DNA of 64,000 bases from Bryoerythrophyllum caledonicum. Its lineage: Eukaryota; Streptophyta; Bryopsida; Pottiales; Pottiaceae. The stretch spans positions 19,427,397 through 19,491,396 of the forward strand of contig OZ020519.1 in NCBI GenBank assembly GCA_963971425.1. Reading direction: 5' to 3'. Shown here piece after piece: positions 21,945 through 32,377 of the stretch. Position 1 is the first letter of the stretch. Each line of letters begins with the position of its first letter. Position numbers and translations under genes: made by a program. Under the pieces are notes generated by a model that saw nothing but the letters and a program-made list of their open reading frames with translations, searched no databases and had not been told where the DNA came from.

Positions 21945-24143
21945 TGTGAAGCCAAAATGACAAAATTAGTTTTTTTCCGAAAATTAAGTGTAAAAAGGGT
22001 TGTAGATATATGGAGAATTAAATAATTAATGATTAAGTTTACACTAAGTAGTTAATTAATTGGAAAATACCTATTCATATCCAAGAATAAGGAAATAATG
22101 GGAAAAGGTTTGAACTCGCACCCTTTGAGAAGGGTGTACCTTTTCATGAATAGATATAAATAGATGTGAGGATTTAGTGGAATTAATCTTAATGGTTAAT
22201 GCTAGGGATAACCGTTTTCCAAGAGGTGTGCCTCTTGGATTTAGAGTAGAATGACTAGCTTGAATTTTTAGCATTCTTGGCCATTACCATAGCAATTCCT
22301 TGGAGGAAGATTGGAGTGAGCCCTAGCCTTAAGTGAAAAAGCTAGTTGATGATTCTTATGGTTGTAAGAATATTTAATTTTATTAATATATATTATTGAA
22401 TTTGCATATGTAAAGTCTTGTGTGTGACTTGATTAACATGTATAATTGCAATAATATTAGTTCTTCATAGAATAAATTTGACATTGTGTTTTATAAATGC
22501 AATTGTATGCATGAGGTATTAATTGTGAATAAATTCCTATGCATAAATGCATTATTCATTTAGATCTTCATTGTAGAAATTAGGATATCATCCTAATTGT
22601 TGATGTGACATGAAATTGTGTGTATTAATGAATTAAATTTAATGTATTGCATATGAGTGAAATGTGCATGTTTAATATTAAATCTTCAAGAGATTAAGTT
22701 AGGGAAAGACCCTAACTATGTCAAAGTGACATTGTGGATGTTAAAGTAATAATTCTAAGTGTGTGTGAGGCATTTAAGAATTAATTTAGAGAAAGTAACT
22801 TAACGCATTAATGTGAGGATTGCACGAGGTAAATTTGTGAATTCTAATGGATTTAATTAAAGAACAAACAATGAGTGCAATAGATAGTATCCATGAGCCG
22901 AAGATGGCAAAAGTCTAGAAACCTAACTAGTTTGCACATTTATGATTAATTAAAGAGCAAAGCTCTTTAAAGGAGCAAGGCTCTACCTAAGCACTTAAAT
23001 CCTTGGGATTAATATCTTAAAGGCGGCATACCTTGATGCATGGCAAAGAGTGACATATGCATACATATAATTAGCATTAAGTCTAGCTTTAATGGAAGGG
23101 ATTCTTTAAGATAGGCTAATTTGTGAGCATTCAAAGAATCTATCATAAGAGATTAAGTAAGGTACAAATCCTTAAAGAAGATTTAAGCAAAAACATAGAA
23201 ACATAGAAACCTTAAGTCCAATATTGGATCACATGAGTTTATGAAGATTAAGACCTTAAGTACCAGGAGACCCTTAAGTTTAAGGGCTAGGATTTAAGGT
23301 GTGCATGGGCAAGAGCATGAGACATTATTTGCATAAGTAATATGCACTCCATGTTTGGATAGTCTTAAGTCGAAAACTTAAGAACATGGTAAAGATGTTT
23401 TGGTCTAAATTGTGTGGGTTCTTAAAGGATCAGTCCTAAGTAAGAGTGTGAGTGCTTAAGAACCTTAAGACCAGAGACTGTGTCCTTAAGATTATAGAGT
23501 CGACCATGAGTGAAGATTTAAGTAATAGTCATATATCTTAAAGACTAAGTGTTACGGCTTATGGAGGATAAGTGTAAGTGTAGAATGCCGTTTGTCTTAA
23601 AGGGTTAAGCATGAAAAAATGAACTTAAGTGGAGATTTAAGAGGTAAATTCATTAAGACTTAAGTTAACTTGTATGTGTGATTTTTGAGACTAACCATTG
23701 TCTTAAGTACGTGATCACGTGGATCGAGTGGACGGACGTGAGAAGTGGATCGAATTGCATGAGGTAAGACTTTGAATTATTAAAGGACTTAATTAAGGAA
23801 CCAATGCAATGAGATTTAATGGAATCTTCCATTAGCCCAGCGTGGCATAGGTTTAGGAATTAGTGGCACAAGCACAATCTTAAAAGGACTAATGTTCCTT
23901 CTTAAGGCACGAGAGATCCTTTGGGGTTATACTTTGTAAATGGACCCCTTAAGAGTGATGCTAAAAGCCCTATTTTCCTAAAAGATAGATAGATAACCTT
24001 AAGAATTAACCAAGAGTACAGCTTTAACTATACAATTAACCTCTAATTACTTAAAACTAGGCGTATGATCATCCCCGTAACGAATCCTATGAGGTGTGGG
24101 TATACTTGGGTCTTTTGTTGAAGTGGTAAAAAATCACCTTACA
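21945..24143 (+). repeat. 5' LTR of the 21-kb element
   Basis: 2,199 bp, TGTGAAGCC to CCTTACA. The first half is AT-rich. The second half (about 23,205-24,006) contains 14 copies of the palindrome CTTAAG by my count. A small palindrome (ccaagaggtgtgcctcttgg) lies near 22,220. Nearly identical to the 3' LTR. Confidence 0.95.
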
Positions 24144-24150
24144 TTTTTTT

Positions 24151-24168
24151 TGGCGACCATGCTGGGGA
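24151..24168 (+). promoter_or_regulatory. Primer binding site, tRNA-Arg-like
   Basis: TGGCGACCATGCTGGGGA follows the 5' LTR after seven T residues. TGG pairs with the CCA end of a tRNA. The rest resembles the complement of plant tRNA-Arg 3' ends as I recall them, with about three mismatches in the middle. The tRNA identity is inferred. Confidence 0.65.
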
Positions 24169-24341
24169 TGGTACCGTCAAGTTTTTAAGTATTTTTTAAT
24201 TTAGGAAAGCTGTCAAACGTAAGTCAATTACTTAAGTAAATTATCATGGCATTTAGTCTTGTGTGAATTATAAACTTTGGAATTACTAAAAAAAAAACAA
24301 AAAAAACAAAAAAAAAACAAAATTAACTTTTAGTAAAGAGT

Positions 24342-24368
24342 GTAGACATGTTGTTACAACATGTCTAC
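24342..24368 (+). promoter_or_regulatory. Perfect stem-loop over the first leader ORF start codon
   Basis: Arms gtagacatgttgt (24,342-24,354) and acaacatgtctac (24,356-24,368) are exact complements with a single T between. The ATG of the first leader ORF (24,361) lies in the right arm. Upstream is an A-rich tract (about 24,286-24,320) itself flanked by ttactaaaa and ttttagtaa. Confidence 0.7.
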
Positions 24369-24858
24369 TTTTCCATGGGAGGTTTCTGAAGAAGCTTTGA
24401 GTGATTTCTTTAGTGGCCCATATTTGTTTAGTGCCCTTTATCGTGTTTATAGAGGTGCATATTACGGACAAGGATTTCAATTTTATGGGGCTCACCCAAA
24501 AATTGATCAATCATTTAATGAAAAATTTGAACAACTACCCTTAGAAATTAAACAATTAATTTTAAACAAAGTGTGGAATAAGGGTGAGGGTTTTAATGAA
24601 GTAATTGTCAAGAAAAAGACTTTATATTTAAAATATCAATTACACTACCTCTTTGCCCAATATGGTAGATTAAAACTTCAAACACAACCATTAATTTCTA
24701 GAGGTATTGGGGCTTGGAACGGATACAAGTTTAATAGGGAAATTTATATCTTTGTTTATAGTAAACAAAACTTTGAGAGCAAAGTATTTTTTCCCGACTT
24801 CTTATCTAAAGATTCAGAAGTTCCCGTTAGTGTAGCCTTTGATTTATTATGTATTTAA
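24361..24858 (+). CDS. Leader ORF A of the 21-kb element
   Basis: 165 codons beginning MSTFPWEVSEEALSDFF, ending at a TAA. It is rich in aromatic residues (FFSGPYLFSALYRVYRGAYY) and followed by short helical and strand-like segments. It has no signal peptide, zinc ligands or recognised domain. Codon use is AT-rich like gag-pol of the same element. The next ORF begins three bases after its stop in the same frame (TAA gaa ATG), which would suit reinitiation or stop readthrough. Ogre-type elements of flowering plants have an ORF ahead of gag, so a leader ORF has precedent, but I cannot show homology. Confidence 0.6.
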   Translation: MSTFPWEVSEEALSDFFSGPYLFSALYRVYRGAYYGQGFQFYGAHPKIDQSFNEKFEQLPLEIKQLILNKVWNKGEGFNEVIVKKKTLYLKYQLHYLFAQYGRLKLQTQPLISRGIGAWNGYKFNREIYIFVYSKQNFESKVFFPDFLSKDSEVPVSVAFDLLCI

Positions 24859-24861
24859 GAA

Positions 24862-25170
24862 ATGAGTTCCTCAATTGAGACTTTTAAGGAACAACGAATA
24901 AGGTTAAAAAGATTGTTAATAATTTATTCTAAAATTCAATACAATGAGGGTAAATTATTTAGACTTTTGGGGATAGAAATAGAACACATTAAAGAAAACA
25001 ACCAACATTCCATTAATAGAAAAAAAATCATCAATACTTTCTTACAAAAATTCAATTACCCAAGAGAATTAATAATAGAACCATTGTCACGAGAATTTCA
25101 GATAGAACAATTTACACTAACTGATTGGCGTCACTACTGTTTCCTGAATGGAGCAAATGAGAAAAATTGA
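24862..25170 (+). CDS. Leader ORF B, diverged member of a tandem ORF family
   Basis: 102 codons in the same frame as ORF A. Features shared with ORFs C and D in the same order are a basic helix followed by Y-K-I and a glycine (LLIIYSKIQYNEGKLF), an EI-hydrophobic motif (IEIEHI), an F/Y-YPREL-type segment (KFNYPRELI), and a Leu-Thr start to the C-terminal helix (FTLTDWRHYCFLN). Similarity is weak but collinear. It ends at TGA, overlapping the start of ORF C by 23 bases. No known domain. Confidence 0.55.
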   Translation: MSSSIETFKEQRIRLKRLLIIYSKIQYNEGKLFRLLGIEIEHIKENNQHSINRKKIINTFLQKFNYPRELIIEPLSREFQIEQFTLTDWRHYCFLNGANEKN

Positions 25171-25429
25171 ACGCCTAGATTCTAAAAGTGGAAGAAATAA
25201 ATCCCTTAAATTCTTGTATGCAAGAATAGCTTTCTATGAAACTTTTATCAGTAATGATAGGAAATATTCAGCAATAGTAGAAACTGAAATAGATAAATTA
25301 ATTGAACAAGCAAAAGAGTGGCTGAGTGACTTTGAAATAGGGGAATTGTTGACATATTTGGGTTATCCTATAAATAAAGAAAATGAACTAAACCTATCTA
25401 TGGAAGCTCTCTACCTTTGCACGAATTAA
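25148..25429 (+). CDS. Leader ORF C, tandem ORF family
   Basis: 93 codons in a different frame from B. Clearly homologous to ORF D: hand alignment gives about 36 identities in 76 positions, including the EID-LI motif, A-EWL, a G-LLT segment followed by YP-N, and the C-terminal EALYLC-N. Mostly helical and charged, without transmembrane or zinc motifs. ORFs C and D most simply arose by tandem duplication inside the element. Function unknown. Confidence 0.6.
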   Translation: MEQMRKIERLDSKSGRNKSLKFLYARIAFYETFISNDRKYSAIVETEIDKLIEQAKEWLSDFEIGELLTYLGYPINKENELNLSMEALYLCTN

Positions 25430-25478
25430 AACTCTTTACAGTTTCTTGAAATATCAAACAAATATCTCCAATGACAAA

Positions 25479-25763
25479 ATGAGTCAAGAGATTGATCCTC
25501 TATGTACCCCAATTAATGGTGGAAAAATATTCAGAAGATTAATCAACACAATTTGTATGTACCATAAGATAGGTCCTTATGACGGGGAATATTTAAAAAT
25601 GGTTGAAAATGAGATAGATCTTTTAATAGGTATAGCTAGTGAATGGTTAGGAGAAAATGAAATGGGAGCTTTATTAACCATGTATAAGTATCCTAGAAAC
25701 ATTGAATGGGAAGTTGAGGGAATGAACTTAACGGAAGAAGCGTTGTACCTTTGTTTGAATTAA
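25479..25763 (+). CDS. Leader ORF D, tandem ORF family
   Basis: Best ATG at 25,479 (MSQEIDPLC), although the frame is open from about 25,446. An out-of-frame ATG lies at 25,471. 94 codons; shares ENEIDLLI, EWLGENEMG, LLTMYKYPRN and EEALYLCLN with the matching segments of ORF C. Its end overlaps the open part of the gag frame, whose first ATG is 70 bases further on. The dense, overlapping packing of A-D and gag in three frames is unusual for a plant retrotransposon leader. Confidence 0.6.
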   Translation: MSQEIDPLCTPINGGKIFRRLINTICMYHKIGPYDGEYLKMVENEIDLLIGIASEWLGENEMGALLTMYKYPRNIEWEVEGMNLTEEALYLCLN

Positions 25764-25831
25764 CACACTCAACATTCTTTGAACAATTCACTTGGAGAGT
25801 TAAATGTTTCAAATCCTTATGGCACCTACCA

Positions 25832-28216
25832 ATGTCAGATAGGGGTAAAGGAAAAATTGAAGAACAAAGGCTAGAAAGAGCCGAACGTTACAAGAAATGG
25901 ATAGCAAAAAGGGAGAGACCTATATTGTTAGCAATAAATTCAACCTTTAATAACACATCTTCACCTATACCTGCAGAAGTTCAGTTGCCAGCAGAAAACT
26001 TAGAACTCACTCAACACGATACAAAAGTTCAAACTCTACCTCATTCACTCAAGTTCAATTTAACAACTAAGGGACTTACTTCAAAGAGTTTTAGAGTAAG
26101 GATAAGGAAAAAAGGACAACAATACATTTCACGATCAGGTAACTCTAGTCCAAAGAAATTAACGCTAGAAACTTGGAATGACCAATCTAGTTCAAAGACT
26201 AGGGAGACGGGATATAAGTCGGATAGTAGTCTAATAAACCAATCAAAGGAGGAAGAACAATCCTTCAAGACTCCAGTAGCAACTATATCCACCACTCAAA
26301 GTGTTCTAGAGGACAATAGACCTTTCCACCCAACAGAGTTTAAAATTCCATATCCGGAATCCTTTTATCAAAAATTAGATCTTAAAATTAAAAAAGAATT
26401 AGAGGATATTCCTAACTTTACTAACGAGGAAGCAATTATTTCCCTAGAAAAGTTTATTCAAAAAATAAGAACAGAAAGTGTTGAGAGTTCCCTACAGTTA
26501 GACAGAAAAGAGAAGAATTTCCGTCAAAATATAGAAGATATTTTTAGACGTACTCTTGAACCAACCGCATTGAATTTTTATGCACAAAATGTGATAGATC
26601 AATTAAGTGTAAATGGAGAAGAAGCAGGATCCAGTAGTTTAAAAGGAGGAGTCTTTAATAGTGAGAGTAGTAAAACACGGGGTAGTAAAGCTGATGAGTA
26701 TAGTACAAGTGACGAAGATCAAAGTGACTCTTCTTCATCAGATTCACCTAGATGGTCACTATCTCCTAGACTACCACCCCGTCCTGTGATTTTTTCTACC
26801 TCATCTTCTTCTGAAGAATCTCTACCTCCTACTCTACCATCAACTCCATCTACTCCTGAAGGGGATATAGAAAATCCATTTGCTATGGCTCATCATAGAA
26901 TGTTAAACATTGCCCATTTTCCTATATTTTATGGAGATTTAGGGGAAGACCCAGATTCCTATCTGGAACGATTCCAAGTAGTGGCAACAGCTAATAATTT
27001 AGCTATTGACAAGTATATCACCAGTTTTCCTGGTAATTTACTAGGGGAAGCTCAACGGTGGTATGCAGCTTTAAATCCTAGACCGGTAGATTGGGAAGCG
27101 TTAAAAGAGTCTTTTTTAACGAGGTTTAGACCCCAGTCCTACCATAACACTTTGCAAGATCAGTTGCAAAGTTTTCAAATGTATCCCACAGAAACTATAG
27201 CTGGATATTATACTCGTCTAAGAAACTTGTTGAATAGATGGCGAGATCATAATATGCCAGAAGCATGGATTACTAATACCTTCACTAGAGGATTATTAGA
27301 TCCTATGTGTATATACCAAGTTAAACTTTCCAACCCGGCAAATTTAACTGCAGCATATGAAGCTGCTAGAAATTGGGAAGCTGCTATGCAGCGTTCCAAT
27401 ATGTTGTTACAAACAAGAAGAACTCCATATTAGGACCCATACCTATTACCTGTATCTACACATTATGGAATGGATAATAGTGGGAAAGATTATTATCCTA
27501 GGTCAATATCTAGTCAACCCCAATTAACCATACAAGGACCACCTCATCCTAGAGAGCAGCAACTAGCATTGATGCCTCCAAGTCATGAGGAGAGTGAAAT
27601 ACAAACCTTACAAAAACAGTTTAAGGAATTATCAGTCCAAGTTAATGAAGGTAGAAACAAGAGACCTAAGGCTACTAATCAACGAACCAATATTTGGTGT
27701 AGTAATTGTAAGGGTCATGGACACTTAGCTACCGAGTGTAGATATCCTATAGGAGGAATTCCTAAACTTAAATGTGCTTATTGTGGTGCAAAAGGCCATG
27801 ATATAACTACTTGAAGAAATATCAAGGAAGTTAAGGCTTTAGTACAAGAACAACCCTCTCAAAATAATAACCAAAAACAACCTTATAGAATTACATCCAA
27901 ACAACCTTTTATTAAACAAGGAAATAATAATAACCATCCGAGAGGAAATAATGGTTATAGTCAACACCAAGTTTGGAAGGGACCTAACCAAGATCGGAAT
28001 AAGGAAGTAATATGTTATAGAGGTGGAGAGCCAGGTCATTATTCTAGGGAATGCACAAATGCACGACAACAAGTTGGTTTTAATCCCCTATGTGGGAGAT
28101 GTGGGCAAACGGGGCATGTTTCTACCTTTTGCACAGCCATAATTACTGAGTTTCCTAATGTTAGGAAACAAGTTCAAATTCAAGAAGTAGAGTCTTCTAA
28201 TACTAGAAATGTTAAC
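25832..28216 (+). pseudogene. gag: gag of the 21-kb element (two in-frame stops)
   Basis: Structural capsid/nucleocapsid protein. ATG at 25,832 (MSDRGKGKIEEQ). A long Ser/Glu/Lys-rich N-terminal region leads to a retrotransposon gag domain (about 26,900-27,400; IFYGDLGEDPDSYLERF, then LGEAQRWYAAL and FLTRFRP). Four CCHC knuckles follow: 27,698-27,739 intact; 27,773-27,814, whose last Cys position is a TGA; 28,013-28,054, with Gly replacing the second Cys; and 28,091-28,132 intact. A TAG at 27,431 also interrupts. The frame stays constant through both stops and into pol, so gag and pol were one reading frame. It may be dead, suppressed by readthrough, or supplied in trans. Confidence 0.85.
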
Positions 28217-28219
28217 TAT

Positions 28220-31200
28220 ATGGCTATCGATACACCTCACGATGTCTTTATCACTAGATCACAAGCCAAGAAGGCTCTTGAAAAAGAATCCATTAGTAGC
28301 TCAGAGAGTGATTATAGTAAAGTAAAACTTAATCCTGTGCTTGATAGAAATATGCCAACTATACTAAAAAGACCAGAAAATCTCAAACCATCACCACAAA
28401 TAATAGAAATGACAAGTAGTGATTCTCCGGAAAATCCTACTCGAGTACTTGTAACACCCACTTTGCCAGAGGAAGTTGTACCTATAATTCCACATGTGGA
28501 AAAAACAAGTACTTCCATGAAACCATTGGAACAACCTACTTTTTATAAGCCTTCAAAAAAGATAGTAAAAGAATCATCTATGTCTTTAAAAAAGAGAAAA
28601 CACAATAGAATTATGAGATTAGCAGTGGGTATGCATCCATATGATATCCTTACAGATTTAGATAGATTACAACCTCAAATTTCTTTGAGACAATTACTTG
28701 CATTGTCACCTTATTGTAAAAATGAGTTAACATCTTCTCTAATCAGAAAGAGAGCAAAAATAAAAGAGGAGGACAATGTTAAAAATAATAAACAAAATAT
28801 AAATAAGAAATCAAGTAAATCTCAACCTGAAATTGTTAATGTTCATGATATCTCTTTAGATCCAGGTGCACCCACAGTTGATGTAATTATAGATGGAACT
28901 TTAATTGATGGCGTACAAATAGATAGTGGAAGTAGTGTTAACCTTATGAATGTTGACACTATGGAAAAGTTGGGCATAACTAATATAACACCTACTCCTA
29001 TTATTCTACGAATAGCCGATCAAAGTAGAGTTAAACCTTTAGGAAAGTTGATACAATTAAATACAATAATTGGTGGAATTGATTATAAAATTGACTATAT
29101 TGTCTTTAAAGTAAGTGAGTCCATTTCTACGTATCCTATCCTTCTTGGCCGACCTTGGTTGTCATTAGCCAAAGCCAAGGACGATTGGGGTAAAGGGACA
29201 TTAACTATCGGGAAGGATAAGAGTAAAATCATTCTTCCTATGTTCCCTATAAACTATCATGGTGAGACTCAAGATGATGATTCCAATTGGACCACTGACC
29301 CAAATTCTGAATCTGAACCTGCAGACACTAATGTTGTCCAGAACATGCCTACATTTAAAAGTTTAAGCCCTGGAGAGTATTTTGTACCCCTTAATCAAGT
29401 AGATGACTCAGATGCAGCTATTGAAGCATGGCAAAATGCTCTTGTTTTTAACGTCACTATTGAGAGAGAATCTGATAAGGAACCTCCCTATGTGTCAGAT
29501 TCTGATGAGTTGCTAGGTAATAAGAAAATACCTAGTGTTCGTCCTTTAGTCAAAAATACTATAGAAATAAATTTAGGCACTAAAGACGATCCAAAGCCTA
29601 TTAAACTTTATGACGGACTAAATCCTAAAGAATATGATGAGTGGTTTGAATTCTTCAAAAAAGAGAAAGATGCCTTTGCTTGGACTTATAAAGACTTAAA
29701 GCGGATGCTAAACCTGTTAGGCATACCACCTGATGTTTGTCAACATCGCATAGTCCTTGAAGCGGATGCTAAACCTGTTAGGCAAAGACAATATAGAATG
29801 AATCCTAAGTACTCTCTAATGGTCAAAGAGGAAATTGATAAATTACTAGAGTGTAATTTCATTTATCCTGTACCATTCAGTGAGTGGGTGTCGCCTATTG
29901 TCATTGTGCCTAAAAAGAATGGTAAGATTCGCATTTGTCAGGATTTTAGACAGTTGAACAAAGCAACTAAGAAAGATTTCTTTCCTTTACCATTTTCTGA
30001 TGCAGTCTTAGATGGTGTAGCTGGCCATGAGTGCTATTCTTTCCTTGATGGATTCTCGGGCTATAACCAAGTCCAGATTGCCCCAGAAGATAGACCATTA
30101 ACCACCTTCACCACTGATTGGGGGACTTTTGCATATAATGTCATGCCCTTTGGATTGTGCAATGCTCCAGCAACATTCCAAAGAGTTATGACTCAAGCCT
30201 TTACAAAATATCTTAGAAAATTTATGGAGATTTTCTTAGATGATTTTTGTGTGTTTGGTTCCAAGGAAGATCATGCAAAAGACTTAAAGAAATGTTTTGA
30301 TCGATGTCAAGAGTATGGTATATCTATAAATGCTGCTAAGTCCGAGTTTGCCACTATATGTGGTAAATTATTAGGTCATGTTGTTTCAATTGAAGGAATA
30401 TCAGTTGACCCAGACAAAGTAGAAATTATCCTTAAAATGGAAATACCTGAACATCTAACTGGATTAAAAGGATTTTTGGGTGCAACAGGTTATTATAGAA
30501 GATTTATTTATAAGTTTGCTTTTATAGCAGCACCTTTGAATGCTTTAACAAAACAAACTTTAATACCAGGGATATGGACGGATGATTGTACAAAGGCCTT
30601 TAACAAATTAAAACGCCGTCTTAGTAAGGCCCCCGTCTTAATTCCTCCAGATTGGTCAAAGCCTTTTGAAGTGTATGTTGATGCTTCCAATGTAGCCATT
30701 GGTAGTGTCTTAAGCCAGAAAAATTTAAAAGGTCATGATAGACCTATCTACTTTGCAAGTCGACAATTAAGTGCAGTAGAAAGAAACTATTCAGTTACTG
30801 AGCGAGAAGGATTAGGCATGATTTTTTCTGTTAAAAAATATAGACATTATCTATTGGGTTATAAATTCACATTTCATATTGATCATGATGCTTTAAAATA
30901 TATGATCAATAAGCCCCAGTTGAGCGGAAAGATTGCACGTTGAGTACTTTTATTACAGGAGTTTGATTTCACTATTAATGTAAGACCTGGAAAGATCCAC
31001 CAAAATGCAGACTTTCTATCCAGACTTAAAGAAGATATAAACCCTGAATCAATAGATGACAGTTTTCCTGATGCACATATATTTGCCATAAAAGATGGAG
31101 TAGATGTTATTGATATTATCCCTAAAGAATATGCAGATATTATTTATTACTTAACTCAAGGCAAATTTCCCATTGAGTACACTAGTAAGGAAAAAACAAA

Positions 31201-32377
31201 ATTAATCTATCAATCATTACCATACACAATGATTAGTGGTGTCCTTTATAAGAGGGGAAAAGATGATGTACTTAAACGATGTATAAACCCTAGTGAAGTG
31301 TCAATGATTTTAGTAGGTTGTCATGATGATGTTTGTAGAGGGCATTTTGCGGGTTGGGCTACTGCTCAAAAAGCATTGAGAGCAGGCTATTGGTGGCCCA
31401 CGCTTTTTGCTGATGCCACTAATTATGTTAAAAAATGTGATCCTTGTCAGCGAGTTGGTAAACCGACAGCCACTAAGGCTATGCCATTAACACCAATTTT
31501 AGCACAAATTCCTTTTGAAAAGTGGGGAATTGACTTTGTAGGTCCCATTAAACCACCTCGTCGTGAGGGTCAAAAACGTTATATCTTGGTTGCAACAGAA
31601 TATGTGACTAAGTGGGTAGAGGCCCTTGCCACTAAAAATGATGATGCAGACACTGTTGCTAAATTTATTTACGAAAATATCATTACTAGATTTGGATGTC
31701 CTAAAGAACTTGTTAGTGATAGGGGTACCCACTTTATTAATGATACTATTGAAAAAATGCTAAAGAAATATTTCATTAAACATAGGAAGTCTTCACCATA
31801 TCATCCTAGAGCTAATGGACAGACTGAAAAAACAAATGGTATACTCTGCAAAATCATCACTAAGACATTAGCGGGTAATGCATCAAATTGGGATTATGAG
31901 TTAAATAATGCATTGTGGGCATATCGGTGCACAATTAAAACAACCACTAAAGCTACTCCATTTCAATTGGTGTATGGCTTGGAAGCCATGTTACCAATTG
32001 AGGTGGAATTGCCATCATTAAGGGTTGCCCTCTCTGAGAGATTGGGTGATGTGGCATCCTTAAGGGAACGTCGGGATAATTTAGAGCGTCTTGACGAAAT
32101 AAGAGCTCAAGCTTTCATGAATATGGAGGCTATTCAGAAACAACGAAAAACATATTATGATAGTAAGTTACAACCAAAAGTTTTAAAGGATAATGACCTC
32201 GTCTTATTATATGACAGTCGTTTTCAAAGGTTCCCTGGTAAATTTAAGATGCGGTGGTTTGGACCTTACTGCATACTTAAATCCTACCCTAATGGTTCAG
32301 TTGAATTACAGGACTTTGCAGGCAATATACATGCAACAAGATATAATGGCTATAGGTTAAAAAAGTATGTAACTTGA
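28220..32377 (+). pseudogene. pol: pol: protease, RT, RNase H, integrase (one in-frame stop)
   Basis: Continuous in the frame of gag. The aspartic protease has QIDSGSSVNLM (Asp at about 28,922). Reverse transcriptase spans about 29,840-30,480 with the catalytic FLDD (30,236-30,246) preceded by VMPFGLCNAPATFQR. RNase H starts with VYVDASNVAIG (about 30,670). A TGA at 30,941 falls where the usual Trp of the K-I-A-R-W segment is expected. Integrase follows, with a zinc finger (HDDVCRGHF to CDPCQRVG), the catalytic residues Asp (WGIDFVGP), Asp (SDRGTHF) and Glu (ANGQTEK), and a C-terminal RWFGPY motif. No chromodomain. An 18-base in-frame insertion at 29,702-29,719 copies sequence from 60 bases downstream. 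Confidence 0.9.

Noticed and set aside
22071-22274. 67-codon ORF found in both LTRs (also 41115-41318)
   Set aside because: Duplicate only because the LTRs are duplicates; no domain.
28312-28518. Minus-strand ORFs inside pol and ORF3
   Set aside because: Antisense shadows of the retrotransposon coding strand.
30938-30946. Intron explaining the TGA in pol
   Set aside because: Frame and conserved protein text continue immediately on both sides with no GT-AG pair, so it is a point stop.
24361-32377. Integrated caulimovirus-like pararetrovirus, suggested by small ORFs ahead of gag-pol
   Set aside because: Long LTRs, a target duplication, PBS/PPT and an integrase with zinc finger and DDE residues identify a Ty3/gypsy retrotransposon.
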